Assembly: GCA_046565505.1 (NCBI GenBank)
Contig: JBKHYJ010000128.1
Span: 89,691 to 153,690, forward strand
Direction of reading: 5' to 3'
Source: JBKHYJ01 sp046565505
GTDB lineage: Bacteria; Acidobacteriota; Blastocatellia; UBA7656
Length of the DNA stretch: 64,000 nucleotides
The notes beneath the pieces are model-generated. The model saw only the letters and a program-made list of their open reading frames with translations, was not told the origin of the DNA and did no database searches. The translations under genes were made by a program, and so were the position numbers. This document shows, piece by piece, positions 8,880 to 17,335 of the stretch. Each line of letters opens with the position of its first letter. Within the stretch, counting starts at the first letter, position 1.

Positions 8880-10028
8880 ATGATGGACACACCGCTGCTT
8901 GAAGACCGCCACAGGGAGCTGGCCGCGCTGGTTGACCGCTTTAACCGCGAGCGGTCTCGCGAAGTCCCGGCGGGCGAAGACGAAGGCGAAAAGGCGCGCA
9001 GACTCGTGCATGCGCTCGCGGGCGAAGGGCTGCTCGACTACACTGTACCGCCGGGGTCCGGCGCGGGGGCCGAAGAGATTGACGTTCGCGCGCTGTGTGT
9101 CGCGCGAGAGCGACTCTCTTATGAATCATCGCTCGCGGATTTGATGTTCGCGATGCAGGGGCTCGGGAGCTACCCTTTGACGCTCGCCGGGGCCGACGAA
9201 ATCAGGCGTAGGCTTTTGCCGCGGGTCAGGTCGGGCGAAGCCATCGCGGCGTTCGCGATCACAGAGCCCGAAGCGGGCTCGGACGTGTCGGCCATTCAAA
9301 CCGTCGCCCGGCGGGACGGCGCGGGCTACGTCATAGATGGCCGCAAGGCTTTCATCTCGAACGCGGGGCTTGCGGATTTCTACACGGTCTTTGCTAAAAC
9401 TGACCCGGCGAAAGGCCACAAAGGCATCTCGGCCTTCGTGGTGGAGAAAGACGCCCCCGGTTTTATCTTTGAAGAGAGCATCGAGATGGTCGCGCCGCAC
9501 CCCATCGGCCGCATTCGATTCGACGGCTGCCGAGTCCCCGCGGCGAGCCTGCTGGGCGAAGAAGGCGAAGGGTTTAAGATAGCGATGGCGACGCTCGACA
9601 CGTTTCGCCCCACGGTCGGGGCCGCAGCCATAGGGCTCGCCTGGCGGGCGATGGACGAGGCCGTAGGTTACGCCAGGCGGCGCGTACAGTTCGGGCGGCC
9701 GCTGGCGGAGTTTCAGTCAACGCAGATGAAACTGGCCGACATGGCGACGGAGCTTGACGCGGCACGGCTGCTCGTCTACAGGGCGGCCTGGAAAAAGGAC
9801 AACGGCCCCGGGCGGGTGACGCTCGAATCGGCGATGGCGAAACTCTTCGCGACCGAGTCGGCGCAGCGCATCATAGACGCGGCGGTGCAGATCCACGGCG
9901 GCGCCGGCCTGGTGAAAGGCGCGGCCGTCGAGCGCCTGTATAGAGAGGTCCGTGCGCTCAGGATTTACGAGGGCACGTCGGAGATTCAAAAGCTCGTCAT
10001 CGCCGGGCAGTTGTTGAAATCTCCCTAG
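8880..10028 (+). CDS. acyl-CoA dehydrogenase
   Basis: A 382-residue flavoprotein that oxidises acyl-CoA to trans-2-enoyl-CoA. AFAITEPEAGSDVSAIQT (about 122-139) is the first family signature, GFKIAMATLDTFRPTVGA lies mid-protein, and the C-terminus has HGGAGLVKG and YEGTSEIQKLVIAGQL, the second signature with a Glu in the catalytic-base region. ACGGAGG sits upstream of the ATG at 8880. Substrate chain length is unknown. With the CoA-transferase and MaoC genes on the other side of glpD it hints at an acyl-CoA pathway, although it is on the opposite strand. Confidence 0.92.
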   Translation: MMDTPLLEDRHRELAALVDRFNRERSREVPAGEDEGEKARRLVHALAGEGLLDYTVPPGSGAGAEEIDVRALCVARERLSYESSLADLMFAMQGLGSYPLTLAGADEIRRRLLPRVRSGEAIAAFAITEPEAGSDVSAIQTVARRDGAGYVIDGRKAFISNAGLADFYTVFAKTDPAKGHKGISAFVVEKDAPGFIFEESIEMVAPHPIGRIRFDGCRVPAASLLGEEGEGFKIAMATLDTFRPTVGAAAIGLAWRAMDEAVGYARRRVQFGRPLAEFQSTQMKLADMATELDAARLLVYRAAWKKDNGPGRVTLESAMAKLFATESAQRIIDAAVQIHGGAGLVKGAAVERLYREVRALRIYEGTSEIQKLVIAGQLLKSP

Positions 10029-10243
10029 ATTGGATGTCTTTCTGCGAGCACGTTACTGCTTCGGTCTCGCCTGCGCGCTGTGTTAGAATTGTTCTTCGGC
10101 CTGAGGTAGTCATTATACTTTTAACAACTCTTTATTCAAAATTCGGGATTCGGGGATCGAGTTTTTGATGCCGGGCGCGCCCTCTCCGCATTCCCGCCCT
10201 GTGACACTTGATCCCTGACATTTAAGCTTATGGAGCCTGCGGA

Positions 10244-10849
10244 ATGAAAAAGGAATACGTCAGCTACGCGGTGATCGGCATCGCGGTCGGTCTCATACTC
10301 GGTTTCATAGTCGCCAACTGGACCTACAAAGGTCCGAGCTCGGCACAAATGACTGCCGCGCCAAGCGACCAGAGTTCGGCGTCCGTCAACAGCGGCGGGC
10401 CGAACAGAGAACTCCCGCCTAACCACCCGCCTATCGACAGCGGTCAGACGGTCCCCGCGCCTCCGTTGCCCAACACGCCCGCGGCGGGCGAGGCGGCGGC
10501 CGGCGCGAGCCCCGCCCCTGCCGGCGAAACCGCGGAGCTGCCTTCGCTCGACCCGCTGCCGCCCGGCAGCAAGGAGAAACGCGTCGAGCAGGACAAGAAA
10601 AATATCCAGGTGCTGAAAGGGCTCCCCGCCGACCGCCTGACGCCGATAATGTTCGCGTTCAAGACCGCGCTCGGGGTCGATTGCACTTACTGCCACGTCA
10701 AGGACCAGTGGGAGAAGGACGACAAGCCCGCCAAACAGATTGCGCGCAAGATGATCGGCATTACGCGCGACGCGAACGCGAAGCTGGGCAGCGCGGGGCG
10801 CGTCACCTGCTTCACTTGTCATCGCGGGCAGCCGCGGCCCCCCGCCTAG
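10244..10849 (+). CDS. small dihaem c-type cytochrome of the reaction-centre cytochrome family
   Basis: A 201-residue protein with one N-terminal membrane segment (about 8-27), a Pro/Ala/Gly-rich linker (30-105) and a C-terminal haem domain. Two CxxCH sites are visible: CTYCH (about 147) and CFTCH (about 191), with the intervening QIARKMIGITRDAN. This resembles the CytoC_RC domain, often annotated as photosynthetic reaction centre cytochrome c subunit, but Acidobacterial copies occur without photosystems and their electron partners are unknown. It should be anchored in the inner membrane with the haems in the periplasm. GGAG lies ten bases upstream of the ATG. A second, larger member is at 55379. 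Confidence 0.82.
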   Translation: MKKEYVSYAVIGIAVGLILGFIVANWTYKGPSSAQMTAAPSDQSSASVNSGGPNRELPPNHPPIDSGQTVPAPPLPNTPAAGEAAAGASPAPAGETAELPSLDPLPPGSKEKRVEQDKKNIQVLKGLPADRLTPIMFAFKTALGVDCTYCHVKDQWEKDDKPAKQIARKMIGITRDANAKLGSAGRVTCFTCHRGQPRPPA

Positions 10850-10885
10850 CGCGGCGGCCTGTGAAGAATGGGGAAGGTTGAGGAG

Positions 10886-11461
10886 ATGCAAACCAAGCAG
10901 GACGAGGGCAAACAGCTCGTCGCGCTCGACACCGGCATAGGCGGCATGCCATTCGGCGGCGCGCAGTACCTGTCCGAGCGGCAGGCGGCGGCAAAGCGCG
11001 AGGCGCTCGCGCTCTTTCAATCGGCGTACGAGGCGCAGATGCGCGGCGACTATGACGAAGCGGCCGACCTATACCAACAATCTATAGCGAGCTTCCCCAC
11101 CGCCGAGGCCCACACGTTCCTGGGCTGGACTTACAGCTTCATGGGGATGACGGACGAGGCCATAGCCGAGTGCCGCCGCGCCATCGAGGTTGACCCGGAC
11201 TTCGGCAACCCGTATAACGACATCGGCGCGTACCTGATAGAGAAAGGCGACTACGCGGGCGCCGTCGAATGGCTCGAGCGCGCGATCAAGGCGAGTCGGT
11301 ACGAAGCTTACTTCTACCCGCACTTCAACCTCGGCAGGGTGTACGAGGCCGATGGCCGATTCTTTGACGCGCTCCGCGAGTACAAGGCGGCGATTGACTT
11401 GAATCCCCGCTACGCGCTCGCGGTACGGGCCTTCCGAAAATTGCAGAGCAGACTTAACTGA
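10886..11461 (+). CDS. tetratricopeptide-repeat protein
   Basis: A 191-residue soluble protein with three to four TPR units over about residues 28-185. The pattern is clear in GDYDEAADLYQQSIASFP, GMTDEAIAECRRAIEVDP, GDYAGAVEWLERAIKAS and RFFDALREYKAAIDLNP. TPR proteins act as protein-protein scaffolds; no catalytic domain is present. The ATG at 10886 has a purine-rich GAAGG before it, while an in-frame ATG at 10868 lacks one. It lies between a cytochrome gene and thymidine kinase (13-base gap), which does not define a role. Confidence 0.78.
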   Translation: MQTKQDEGKQLVALDTGIGGMPFGGAQYLSERQAAAKREALALFQSAYEAQMRGDYDEAADLYQQSIASFPTAEAHTFLGWTYSFMGMTDEAIAECRRAIEVDPDFGNPYNDIGAYLIEKGDYAGAVEWLERAIKASRYEAYFYPHFNLGRVYEADGRFFDALREYKAAIDLNPRYALAVRAFRKLQSRLN

Positions 11462-11474
11462 TGAGGGGCAACAG

Positions 11475-12098
11475 ATGGACGGCGTAAATCCCAAGGGCGG
11501 GTGGATAGAAGTAATAACGGGCGGCATGTTCAGCGGCAAGAGTGAGGAGCTGATCCGCCGCGTGCGCCGCGCGGAGATAGCGCGGCAGCGCACGCAGATT
11601 TTCAAGCCCGCCATAGACAACCGCTTCGACGTGAAGCGGATCATCTCGCGCGACAACCGCGGCCTGGACGCCATATCGATCAACAACACGGAGGAGCTGC
11701 GGTCGCACGTCCGCTTCGGGGTGAAAGTGGTGGGCATCGACGAGGTGCAATTCTTCGACGACCCGATAGTGGACCTCTGCATGGAGATGGCGGACGCGGG
11801 CGTCAGGGTGATCGCCGCGGGGCTCGACCAGGATTACCTCCGCCGCCCGTTCGGCCCCATGCCCGCGCTGCTGGCCGTGGCCGAATACGTTTCAAAGATG
11901 CATGCCGTGTGCGTGCGGTGCGGCGGCCCCGCGCACTATTCGCAGCGGGTGGCGGGCGGCAACTCTCAGATCGAAGTGGGCGACATTTCCTACGAAGCCC
12001 GCTGCCGCCAGTGCTACGAGTCTTACATAGTCAAGGGCGCCCCCGAGCGCGAGGACGAGAGCTATAAAGACCAGGACAACGTGACCGCCATCCGATGA
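11475..12098 (+). CDS. tdk: thymidine kinase, type II
   Basis: A 207-residue enzyme that phosphorylates thymidine to dTMP in the salvage pathway. The P-loop GGMFSGKSEEL lies at about 17-27, VVGIDEVQFFD (about 86-96) is the Walker B/lasso region with catalytic Glu, and the C-terminal zinc ribbon shows CVRC (about 145) and CRQC (about 178). Length is typical. GAGGGG stands eleven bases before the ATG. It lies directly before the DapE-like gene and the lysine cluster; thymidylate kinase (tmk) is some 20 kb away. Confidence 0.94.
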   Translation: MDGVNPKGGWIEVITGGMFSGKSEELIRRVRRAEIARQRTQIFKPAIDNRFDVKRIISRDNRGLDAISINNTEELRSHVRFGVKVVGIDEVQFFDDPIVDLCMEMADAGVRVIAAGLDQDYLRRPFGPMPALLAVAEYVSKMHAVCVRCGGPAHYSQRVAGGNSQIEVGDISYEARCRQCYESYIVKGAPEREDESYKDQDNVTAIR

Positions 12099-12122
12099 GG
12101 GGCGGCCACCCCCTTGAACGAT

Positions 12123-13130
12123 ATGAACGTCTTCGACCTGACGGAGCGATTGATCTCTATCCCATCGATCAGCGGCGACGAGGGGGCCGTCGCGGAATTC
12201 CTCGCCGAGTACCTCGGCCGCGCAGGGCTCGAAGTCGAGCTACAGCAGGTCGCGGCCGGCCGGCCTAACCTTTACGCGCGGCGCGGCGACCCCGAGGTGG
12301 TGCTATCGACCCACACGGACACCGTGCCGCCTTACGTCGAATTCAGAGAGGATGAGCAATTCATCTACGGCCGGGGCGCGTGCGACGCCAAAGGCATCAT
12401 CGCCTCGATGGTCAAGGCGGCCGAAAATCTGACCGCGGCGGGCGTGACGGGCTTCGGTCTGCTGTTCGTCGTGGGCGAGGAGGCCGGGAGCCCCGGCGCC
12501 CGCGCGGCCAACACGATCCCCAACCGCTCGCGCTACCTCGTCAACGGGGAGCCCACGGAGTCGAAGCTCGCGCTCGGCTCGAAAGGGGCCCTGAGAGCCG
12601 TTTTGAAGGCGCGGGGCCGCGCGGCGCACTCGGCCTACCCTGACCTCGGGGAGTCGGCCGTCGATAAGCTCCTCGACGCGCTCGGCGACCTGCGCCGCGC
12701 AGAGCTCCCGTCGGACGGCGCGCTCGGAAGCTCGACGATGAACATCGGGCGGATCGAAGGCGGGGTGGCCGCAAACGTCATCCCCGCCGACGCGGAAGCC
12801 GAGCTGATGTTTCGCGCGGTGGGCGAAGTGGGCGCGCTCAAGCGCATCATCGAGCGGAGCGTCGGCGCGCGGGCCGAGGTCGAATACACCTTCGAGTGCG
12901 ACCCGGTTTTCACGGAGGCCCTCGACGGGTTCGACACGTCGGTTGTATCATTCACTACAGACATTCCGCTGCTGACGAACTGGGGCAAGCCGCTGCTGTT
13001 CGGCCCCGGCTCTATACTTGACGCGCACACCGCACATGAGAGAATTTCCAAGTGCGACCTTGCGCAGGCGGTGGACGTTTACGCGAGCATGGTAATGAGA
13101 TTGAAAGAAACGGCGCGGGCGGGGCGATGA
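12123..13130 (+). CDS. dapE: M20-family metallopeptidase, probable succinyl-diaminopimelate desuccinylase
   Basis: A 335-residue M20 enzyme with the dinuclear zinc set in order: STHTDTVPP (about 63-71, His and catalytic Asp), GRGACDAKG (bridging Asp, about 87), VVGEEAGSPGA (catalytic Glu pair, about 120) and a late His in DAHTAHER (about 303). The family includes DapE, ArgE and carboxypeptidases, which cannot be separated safely by eye; placement before asd, lysC, dapB, dapA and dapD favours DapE, removing succinate from N-succinyl-LL-diaminopimelate. It is slightly shorter than E. coli DapE (375). The ATG at 12123 is chosen; an in-frame TTG lies at 12114. Confidence 0.75.
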   Translation: MNVFDLTERLISIPSISGDEGAVAEFLAEYLGRAGLEVELQQVAAGRPNLYARRGDPEVVLSTHTDTVPPYVEFREDEQFIYGRGACDAKGIIASMVKAAENLTAAGVTGFGLLFVVGEEAGSPGARAANTIPNRSRYLVNGEPTESKLALGSKGALRAVLKARGRAAHSAYPDLGESAVDKLLDALGDLRRAELPSDGALGSSTMNIGRIEGGVAANVIPADAEAELMFRAVGEVGALKRIIERSVGARAEVEYTFECDPVFTEALDGFDTSVVSFTTDIPLLTNWGKPLLFGPGSILDAHTAHERISKCDLAQAVDVYASMVMRLKETARAGR

Positions 13131-13242
13131 GCGGCGGGCAGTCGTGCCTTGTAATTTGCCCCTAGAATAACCGGAGGCGGATTACGAAGGGACGAGGGCC
13201 CGTACGCTTCGCCGCCGGCCGCGCGCCGGCCCGGGGTGAACT

Positions 13243-14295
13243 ATGGCAGATAAAATTCAAGTAGGGGTGCTGGGCGCGACGGGGGCGGTCGGGCAGAAGT
13301 TCATCAAGCTGCTTGAGAATCACCCCTGGTTCGAGTTGACGGAGCTCGCCGCCTCGGACCGCTCGGCGGGGAAAACATACAGGGACGCCGCGACCTGGCG
13401 GCAGTACACGCCCATCCCAGACCGCGTCAAAGACAAGGTGGTCAAGCCGTGCGAGCCGGGGCTCGATTGCCGCGTCGTCTTCTCGGGGCTCGACGCGTCG
13501 GTCGCCGGCGAGGTCGAAGAGAATTTCGCGCGCGCCGGCTACGTGGTCTTGAGCAATTCAAAAAATCACCGCATGGATGAAGACGTGCCGCTGCTCGTGC
13601 CCGAGATCAACCCCGAACACCTGGAGATGATCAAGACTCAGCGCGCGCGGCGCGAGTGGGCGGGGGCCATCGTGACCAATCCCAACTGCTCGACGGCGGG
13701 GCTGGTGATGGCGCTGGCGCCCATCGACCGCGCCTTCGGCGTCAAGCGCGTGATCGTGACGACTATGCAGGCGCTATCGGGGGCGGGCTACCCCGGCCCT
13801 TCCGCGATAGATTTGCTCGGCAACGTGGTCCCGTTCATCGGCGGCGAGGAGGATAAAGTAGAGACCGAGCCGCGCAAAATTATGGGCGCCTTTGAGGGGG
13901 GCCGCATTCGCTTCGCCGATTGTCTCATCAGCGCGCACACGAATCGCGTCTCCGTCGAGGACGGCCACATGGAGTGCGTGTCCGTCGAGTTAGAAAAGAA
14001 GGCCGCCCCCGAAGAGGTCGCCCGCGAGCTGGCTGGTTTCACGTCGCTGCCTCAAGAGCTGAAGCTGCCGTCCGCGCCGGAGCGGCCCGTGATTGTTACG
14101 AACGAGCGAGACCGCCCGCAGCCTCGCCTCGACCGCGACGCCGGAATGGGGATGAGCGCCGTGGTCGGACGAATTCGCCAATGTCCCGTGTTCGATATCC
14201 GTTTCGTAGTCCTGTCGCACAACACGATACGCGGCGCCGCCGGCGCCGCCATCTTAAACGCCGAGTTAATGAAGGTCCGAGGATACCTGGATTAG
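13243..14295 (+). CDS. asd: aspartate-semialdehyde dehydrogenase
   Basis: A 350-residue NADPH-dependent enzyme that reduces aspartyl phosphate to aspartate semialdehyde, the branch point to lysine, threonine and methionine. It has VLGATGAVGQKF (nucleotide binding, 8-19), NPNCSTAG (about 147, catalytic Cys), SGAGYPG (about 179) and AHTNRVSVEDGH (about 230, catalytic His). The order and spacing match the archaeal/fungal-type branch more than the E. coli-type. GGGGTGA precedes the ATG. The lysC start follows 87 bases downstream, so these two steps are encoded in reverse pathway order. Confidence 0.94.
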   Translation: MADKIQVGVLGATGAVGQKFIKLLENHPWFELTELAASDRSAGKTYRDAATWRQYTPIPDRVKDKVVKPCEPGLDCRVVFSGLDASVAGEVEENFARAGYVVLSNSKNHRMDEDVPLLVPEINPEHLEMIKTQRARREWAGAIVTNPNCSTAGLVMALAPIDRAFGVKRVIVTTMQALSGAGYPGPSAIDLLGNVVPFIGGEEDKVETEPRKIMGAFEGGRIRFADCLISAHTNRVSVEDGHMECVSVELEKKAAPEEVARELAGFTSLPQELKLPSAPERPVIVTNERDRPQPRLDRDAGMGMSAVVGRIRQCPVFDIRFVVLSHNTIRGAAGAAILNAELMKVRGYLD

Positions 14296-14382
14296 CCATC
14301 CACGAAGGTCGCCGGGAGTAGAATGATCGCCTCACCCCCCTCGTGCCCTTCGTGTCTTTCGCGCACAAGGAAATCAGCCAGC

Positions 14383-15786
14383 ATGATAGTGATGAAATTC
14401 GGCGGGACCTCCGTCGGGGACGCCGCCTCCATCGACAGCGTGGCGAAGATCATCAGGGACCGCCTCTCGCTCCGGCCCATAGTCATCGTATCTGCGATGG
14501 GGAAGACGACGCGCAAGCTGATTCAGGCCGCGGAAGCTTCCGCCGCCGGCGATAACCGAACAACTCTGGCGATCGTCGCCGACATCAAGACGGGCCACCT
14601 GAGCGAGGCGCGCCAGCTCGTAAAGGGCTCGTCCGCGCGCGAGGTCTTCGCGCGAATTGAGAGAGTATTCGACGAGTTGAAGAAGCTGCTCGAAGGGCTG
14701 GCGATACTCGGCGAAGTGCCGCCGCGCGGGCTCGATAAAATCCTCTCCTATGGCGAGCTGCTGTCGTCGGCCATCGTCGCGGGCGCGGTCGCAGAGCGGG
14801 GCGTCAACGCGCGCCTTCTCGACTCGCGCGACTTCATCAAGACGGACGAGCGCTTCGGCGCGGCGGCGCCGCTGTTCGACATGACCTACGACCAGACGCG
14901 GCGCGCGATCACGCCCGTGGTCGAACAGGGGAGCGTGCCTGTGATCCAGGGGTTCATCGGGTCGACGCGAAAAGGCGCGACGACGACCCTCGGGTTTGAA
15001 GGCTCAGACTACACGGCCGCGATAGTCGGCGCGGCGGTGGACGTAGATGACATTCAAATATGGAAAGACGTTTCGGGGCTGATGACCGCCGACCCCGCCG
15101 TGTTCGCGGGCGCGCGCACCGTGAAAGTATGCACGTTCACGGAGGCCGCGGACCTCACTTATTTCGGCGCGAAGGTGCTTCACCCGAAGGCCATATACCC
15201 GGCCGCCCGGAAAAACATCCCCGTCCACATCTACAACTCCAAGCGGCCGGAGGCTACGGGGACTGCCATCACCGCCAGCGCGCCGCGCTGCGCGAACCTC
15301 ATCAAGTCGATAGCCTACAAGCGGCCCGTGACCATCATCAACGCTAAAGGCGAATCGACTACGGATGGCTCTCAGGCCGCGCTGCCCGAGGACTTCCTGA
15401 AGGCGCTGCTGGAGGCGATGGGCAGGCACCGGGCGCAGCCGCTCATCACGGCGGTCTCGGCCGCGAGCGCCGCGCTCGCGGTCGATTCGCGGGAGCTGGC
15501 CGATGGGCGCGAGCGGGATTTGATGGAGGATATCTCCAAGTTCGCGACCGCCAGCCTGCAACCGAACAAAGCGATCGTGTCGCTCGTGGGCGAAGAACTC
15601 CGAACCGACCCCGGCGTGGCGGGGCGCGTCTTCGACGCGATTGACAAGATTCAACCTGGCCTGATACTGCACGGCTCGTCCCCTATAACGATGAGCTTCA
15701 TCGTGGGCGAGGCGGATGTCGAAAGCGTCATCGCCAGGCTGCACGAACTCTTCTTCGGCGACCTGGACCCGCAGGTCTTCGAGTAG
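14383..15786 (+). CDS. lysC: aspartate kinase
   Basis: A 467-residue monofunctional aspartokinase making aspartyl-4-phosphate, first step of the aspartate family. The N-terminal VMKFGGTSVGDAAS is diagnostic; LGFEGSDYTAA (about 205) is the substrate loop, with Phe where many homologues have Arg; VLHPKAIYPAA (about 266) closes the kinase domain. The C-terminal third (about 315-467) contains two ACT-like modules, including PVTIINAKG and NKAIVSLVGEEL, which normally bind lysine or threonine for feedback inhibition. The ATG at 14383 has AAGGAA before it. A strong hairpin follows at 15794. Confidence 0.94.
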   Translation: MIVMKFGGTSVGDAASIDSVAKIIRDRLSLRPIVIVSAMGKTTRKLIQAAEASAAGDNRTTLAIVADIKTGHLSEARQLVKGSSAREVFARIERVFDELKKLLEGLAILGEVPPRGLDKILSYGELLSSAIVAGAVAERGVNARLLDSRDFIKTDERFGAAAPLFDMTYDQTRRAITPVVEQGSVPVIQGFIGSTRKGATTTLGFEGSDYTAAIVGAAVDVDDIQIWKDVSGLMTADPAVFAGARTVKVCTFTEAADLTYFGAKVLHPKAIYPAARKNIPVHIYNSKRPEATGTAITASAPRCANLIKSIAYKRPVTIINAKGESTTDGSQAALPEDFLKALLEAMGRHRAQPLITAVSAASAALAVDSRELADGRERDLMEDISKFATASLQPNKAIVSLVGEELRTDPGVAGRVFDAIDKIQPGLILHGSSPITMSFIVGEADVESVIARLHELFFGDLDPQVFE

Positions 15787-15793
15787 GGGTTAG

Positions 15794-15835
15794 GGCCCGC
15801 GCTCGCCGTCGTAAATGTGTGGGCGAGGGCGGGCC
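15794..15835 (+). terminator. hairpin after lysC
   Basis: A 14-bp stem (15794-15807 with 15822-15835, one mismatch) closes a 14-base loop, eight bases after the lysC stop. It is followed by GAAAAG rather than a T tract, so it is a candidate terminator or mRNA-stabilising stem. It would separate asd-lysC from the downstream dap genes. Confidence 0.5.
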
Positions 15836-15975
15836 GAAAAGAGGGCGAGCGCGCCACGTGACACCGCGGCGGGCGCGCCCGTATGTGGCCGCCGGGTCGC
15901 GGTTCGCGTATCATATGTTTTTGCGTTAATTCGGTCTCTATTGTTATCCTGATGGGCTTACAAAATAAGGTGCTG

Positions 15976-16512
15976 ATGATGCGAACGTTCATACTCGTCG
16001 CGGTGTTGTTCGCACTGAGTCCCGCGCAGTTGGCGAGCCCCGACGCGAAGGCGCGCGAATCGGGGGGCAACGCCGCGCCCGCGAAGAACTCCTGGCGGGG
16101 CATCACGCCCCTCCGCTCCTCGGCGACGGACGTGGCGCGCGTGCTCGGCGATAGCGTCGACCCGAACGCGGGGCAGGTGAGCGGGCCGTTTAAAGTGGAG
16201 GGCGGAGAAGTGACATTCTCTTACCTGACGGAGGGCCTCGCGAAGATTTACCGCGCGCCCCGCTCGATGGTGGGCAAAGTGTTCACCATATACTTCAAGC
16301 CGAGCGAGGCCATGCCGCGCGGCGGCTTGAAACTCGCCGCGGGATTCAAGCGGTGCGCGGAGGAGCGAAACAAGAGCTACTACTACCTCGTCAATGACGC
16401 GGGCGTGGCGTACCAGTTCCGAAGCGACAACGACAGCCTCGAAACGATAATCTATCAGCCATCGCGCGTAGAGACGCGCCGCCTCGCCGTCATGAGCGAA
16501 TGCATATTCTGA
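15976..16512 (+). CDS. exported protein of unknown function
   Basis: A 178-residue protein with an N-terminal signal-like segment (MMRTFILVAVLFALSPAQL, cleavage perhaps near residue 20). The mature part begins WRGITPLRSSATDVARVLG, a pattern I associate with small Acidobacterial lipoprotein-like or periplasmic proteins that lack an assigned role. No metal or catalytic motif is evident; two Cys occur late in the sequence. AAGG lies five bases before the ATG at 15976; in-frame ATGs at 15952 and 15979 are alternatives. It sits between lysC and dapB but nothing ties it to lysine synthesis. Confidence 0.6.
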   Translation: MMRTFILVAVLFALSPAQLASPDAKARESGGNAAPAKNSWRGITPLRSSATDVARVLGDSVDPNAGQVSGPFKVEGGEVTFSYLTEGLAKIYRAPRSMVGKVFTIYFKPSEAMPRGGLKLAAGFKRCAEERNKSYYYLVNDAGVAYQFRSDNDSLETIIYQPSRVETRRLAVMSECIF

Positions 16513-16523
16513 AGCAGGGCCGG

Positions 16524-16529
16524 TATAAT
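16524..16529 (+). promoter_or_regulatory. possible -10 element before dapB
   Basis: A perfect TATAAT lies 60 bases before the dapB ATG, in the gap after the exported-protein gene. No good -35 element is found at 16-18 bases upstream, so this is a weak candidate. It would allow the dapB-dapA-dapD genes to be transcribed separately from lysC. Confidence 0.3.
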
Positions 16530-16588
16530 CGGCGCCCTCGAATTCGTGGCGCCGGATTATCCTCACCCTGACGCCGGGCCATCGAATT

Positions 16589-17290
16589 ATGAAACTAGCT
16601 TTACTCGGATACGGAAAGATGGGGCGGATGGTGGAGCAGGCGGCCGCCCGCGCCGGGCTTGAAGTCGCCTGCGTCATCGACCCCGCGGCCACTTCGCGCG
16701 GTCGGCTGGGCGACGCCGACGTGTGCATAGATTTTTCAGAGCCCGGCGCGGTCATCGACAACATCAGGATGGCGACGGCCGCGCGCGTTTCAATGGTCGT
16801 AGGCACGACCGGCTGGTACGACCACGTGGGCGAGGTCCGCCGCCTGGTCGAAGCCAGCGGGATCGGGTTCGTCTATGGCTCGAACTTCAGCGTGGGCGTG
16901 GGGCTGATGTTCAAAATCGTAGAGTACGCCGCGCGCCTATTCAAACAGTTCCCGTCGCACGACCCGTTCATCGAGGAGGCGCACCACAAGCTCAAGAAGG
17001 ACGCGCCATCGGGCACGGCCATATTCCTGAAGCGGATCGTGGAGGGCGAGTACGGCGTCGAGGCGCCGACGGCGAGCACGCGGGCGGGCTACATGCCGGG
17101 GACGCACGTCGTGGGGTTCGATTCCGAAGCGGACACGCTCACCATCACACACACCGCGCGCAGCCGCGCCGGGTTCGCAGAGGGCGCCGTCCTGGCCGCG
17201 CAGTGGGTGCGCGGGCGGAAAGGCTTTTACGAATTTTCAGAGATCATAGATGGGATGATAGGCGAGGGGCGCGAAGCGTCGGAGGGGTAG
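16589..17290 (+). CDS. dapB: 4-hydroxy-tetrahydrodipicolinate reductase
   Basis: A 233-residue enzyme that reduces the DapA product to tetrahydrodipicolinate with NAD(P)H. LLGYGKMGRMV (4-14) is the nucleotide-binding loop, GTTGW (about 72) is conserved, and EAHHKLKKDAPSGTA (about 130-144) holds the catalytic His pair and the Lys. It is shorter than the usual 265-270 residues, as in several short DapB lineages, yet all key motifs are present. The dapA start is 45 bases downstream. Confidence 0.93.
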   Translation: MKLALLGYGKMGRMVEQAAARAGLEVACVIDPAATSRGRLGDADVCIDFSEPGAVIDNIRMATAARVSMVVGTTGWYDHVGEVRRLVEASGIGFVYGSNFSVGVGLMFKIVEYAARLFKQFPSHDPFIEEAHHKLKKDAPSGTAIFLKRIVEGEYGVEAPTASTRAGYMPGTHVVGFDSEADTLTITHTARSRAGFAEGAVLAAQWVRGRKGFYEFSEIIDGMIGEGREASEG

Positions 17291-17335
17291 TCGGCGGCCG
17301 CGCCTCGTTCATCGTCCCGCGTTCAGGAGAATGCG

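Noticed and set aside
14296..14382. Lysine riboswitch before lysC
   Set aside because: The 87-base gap is too short for the lysine aptamer and shows no matching conserved elements.
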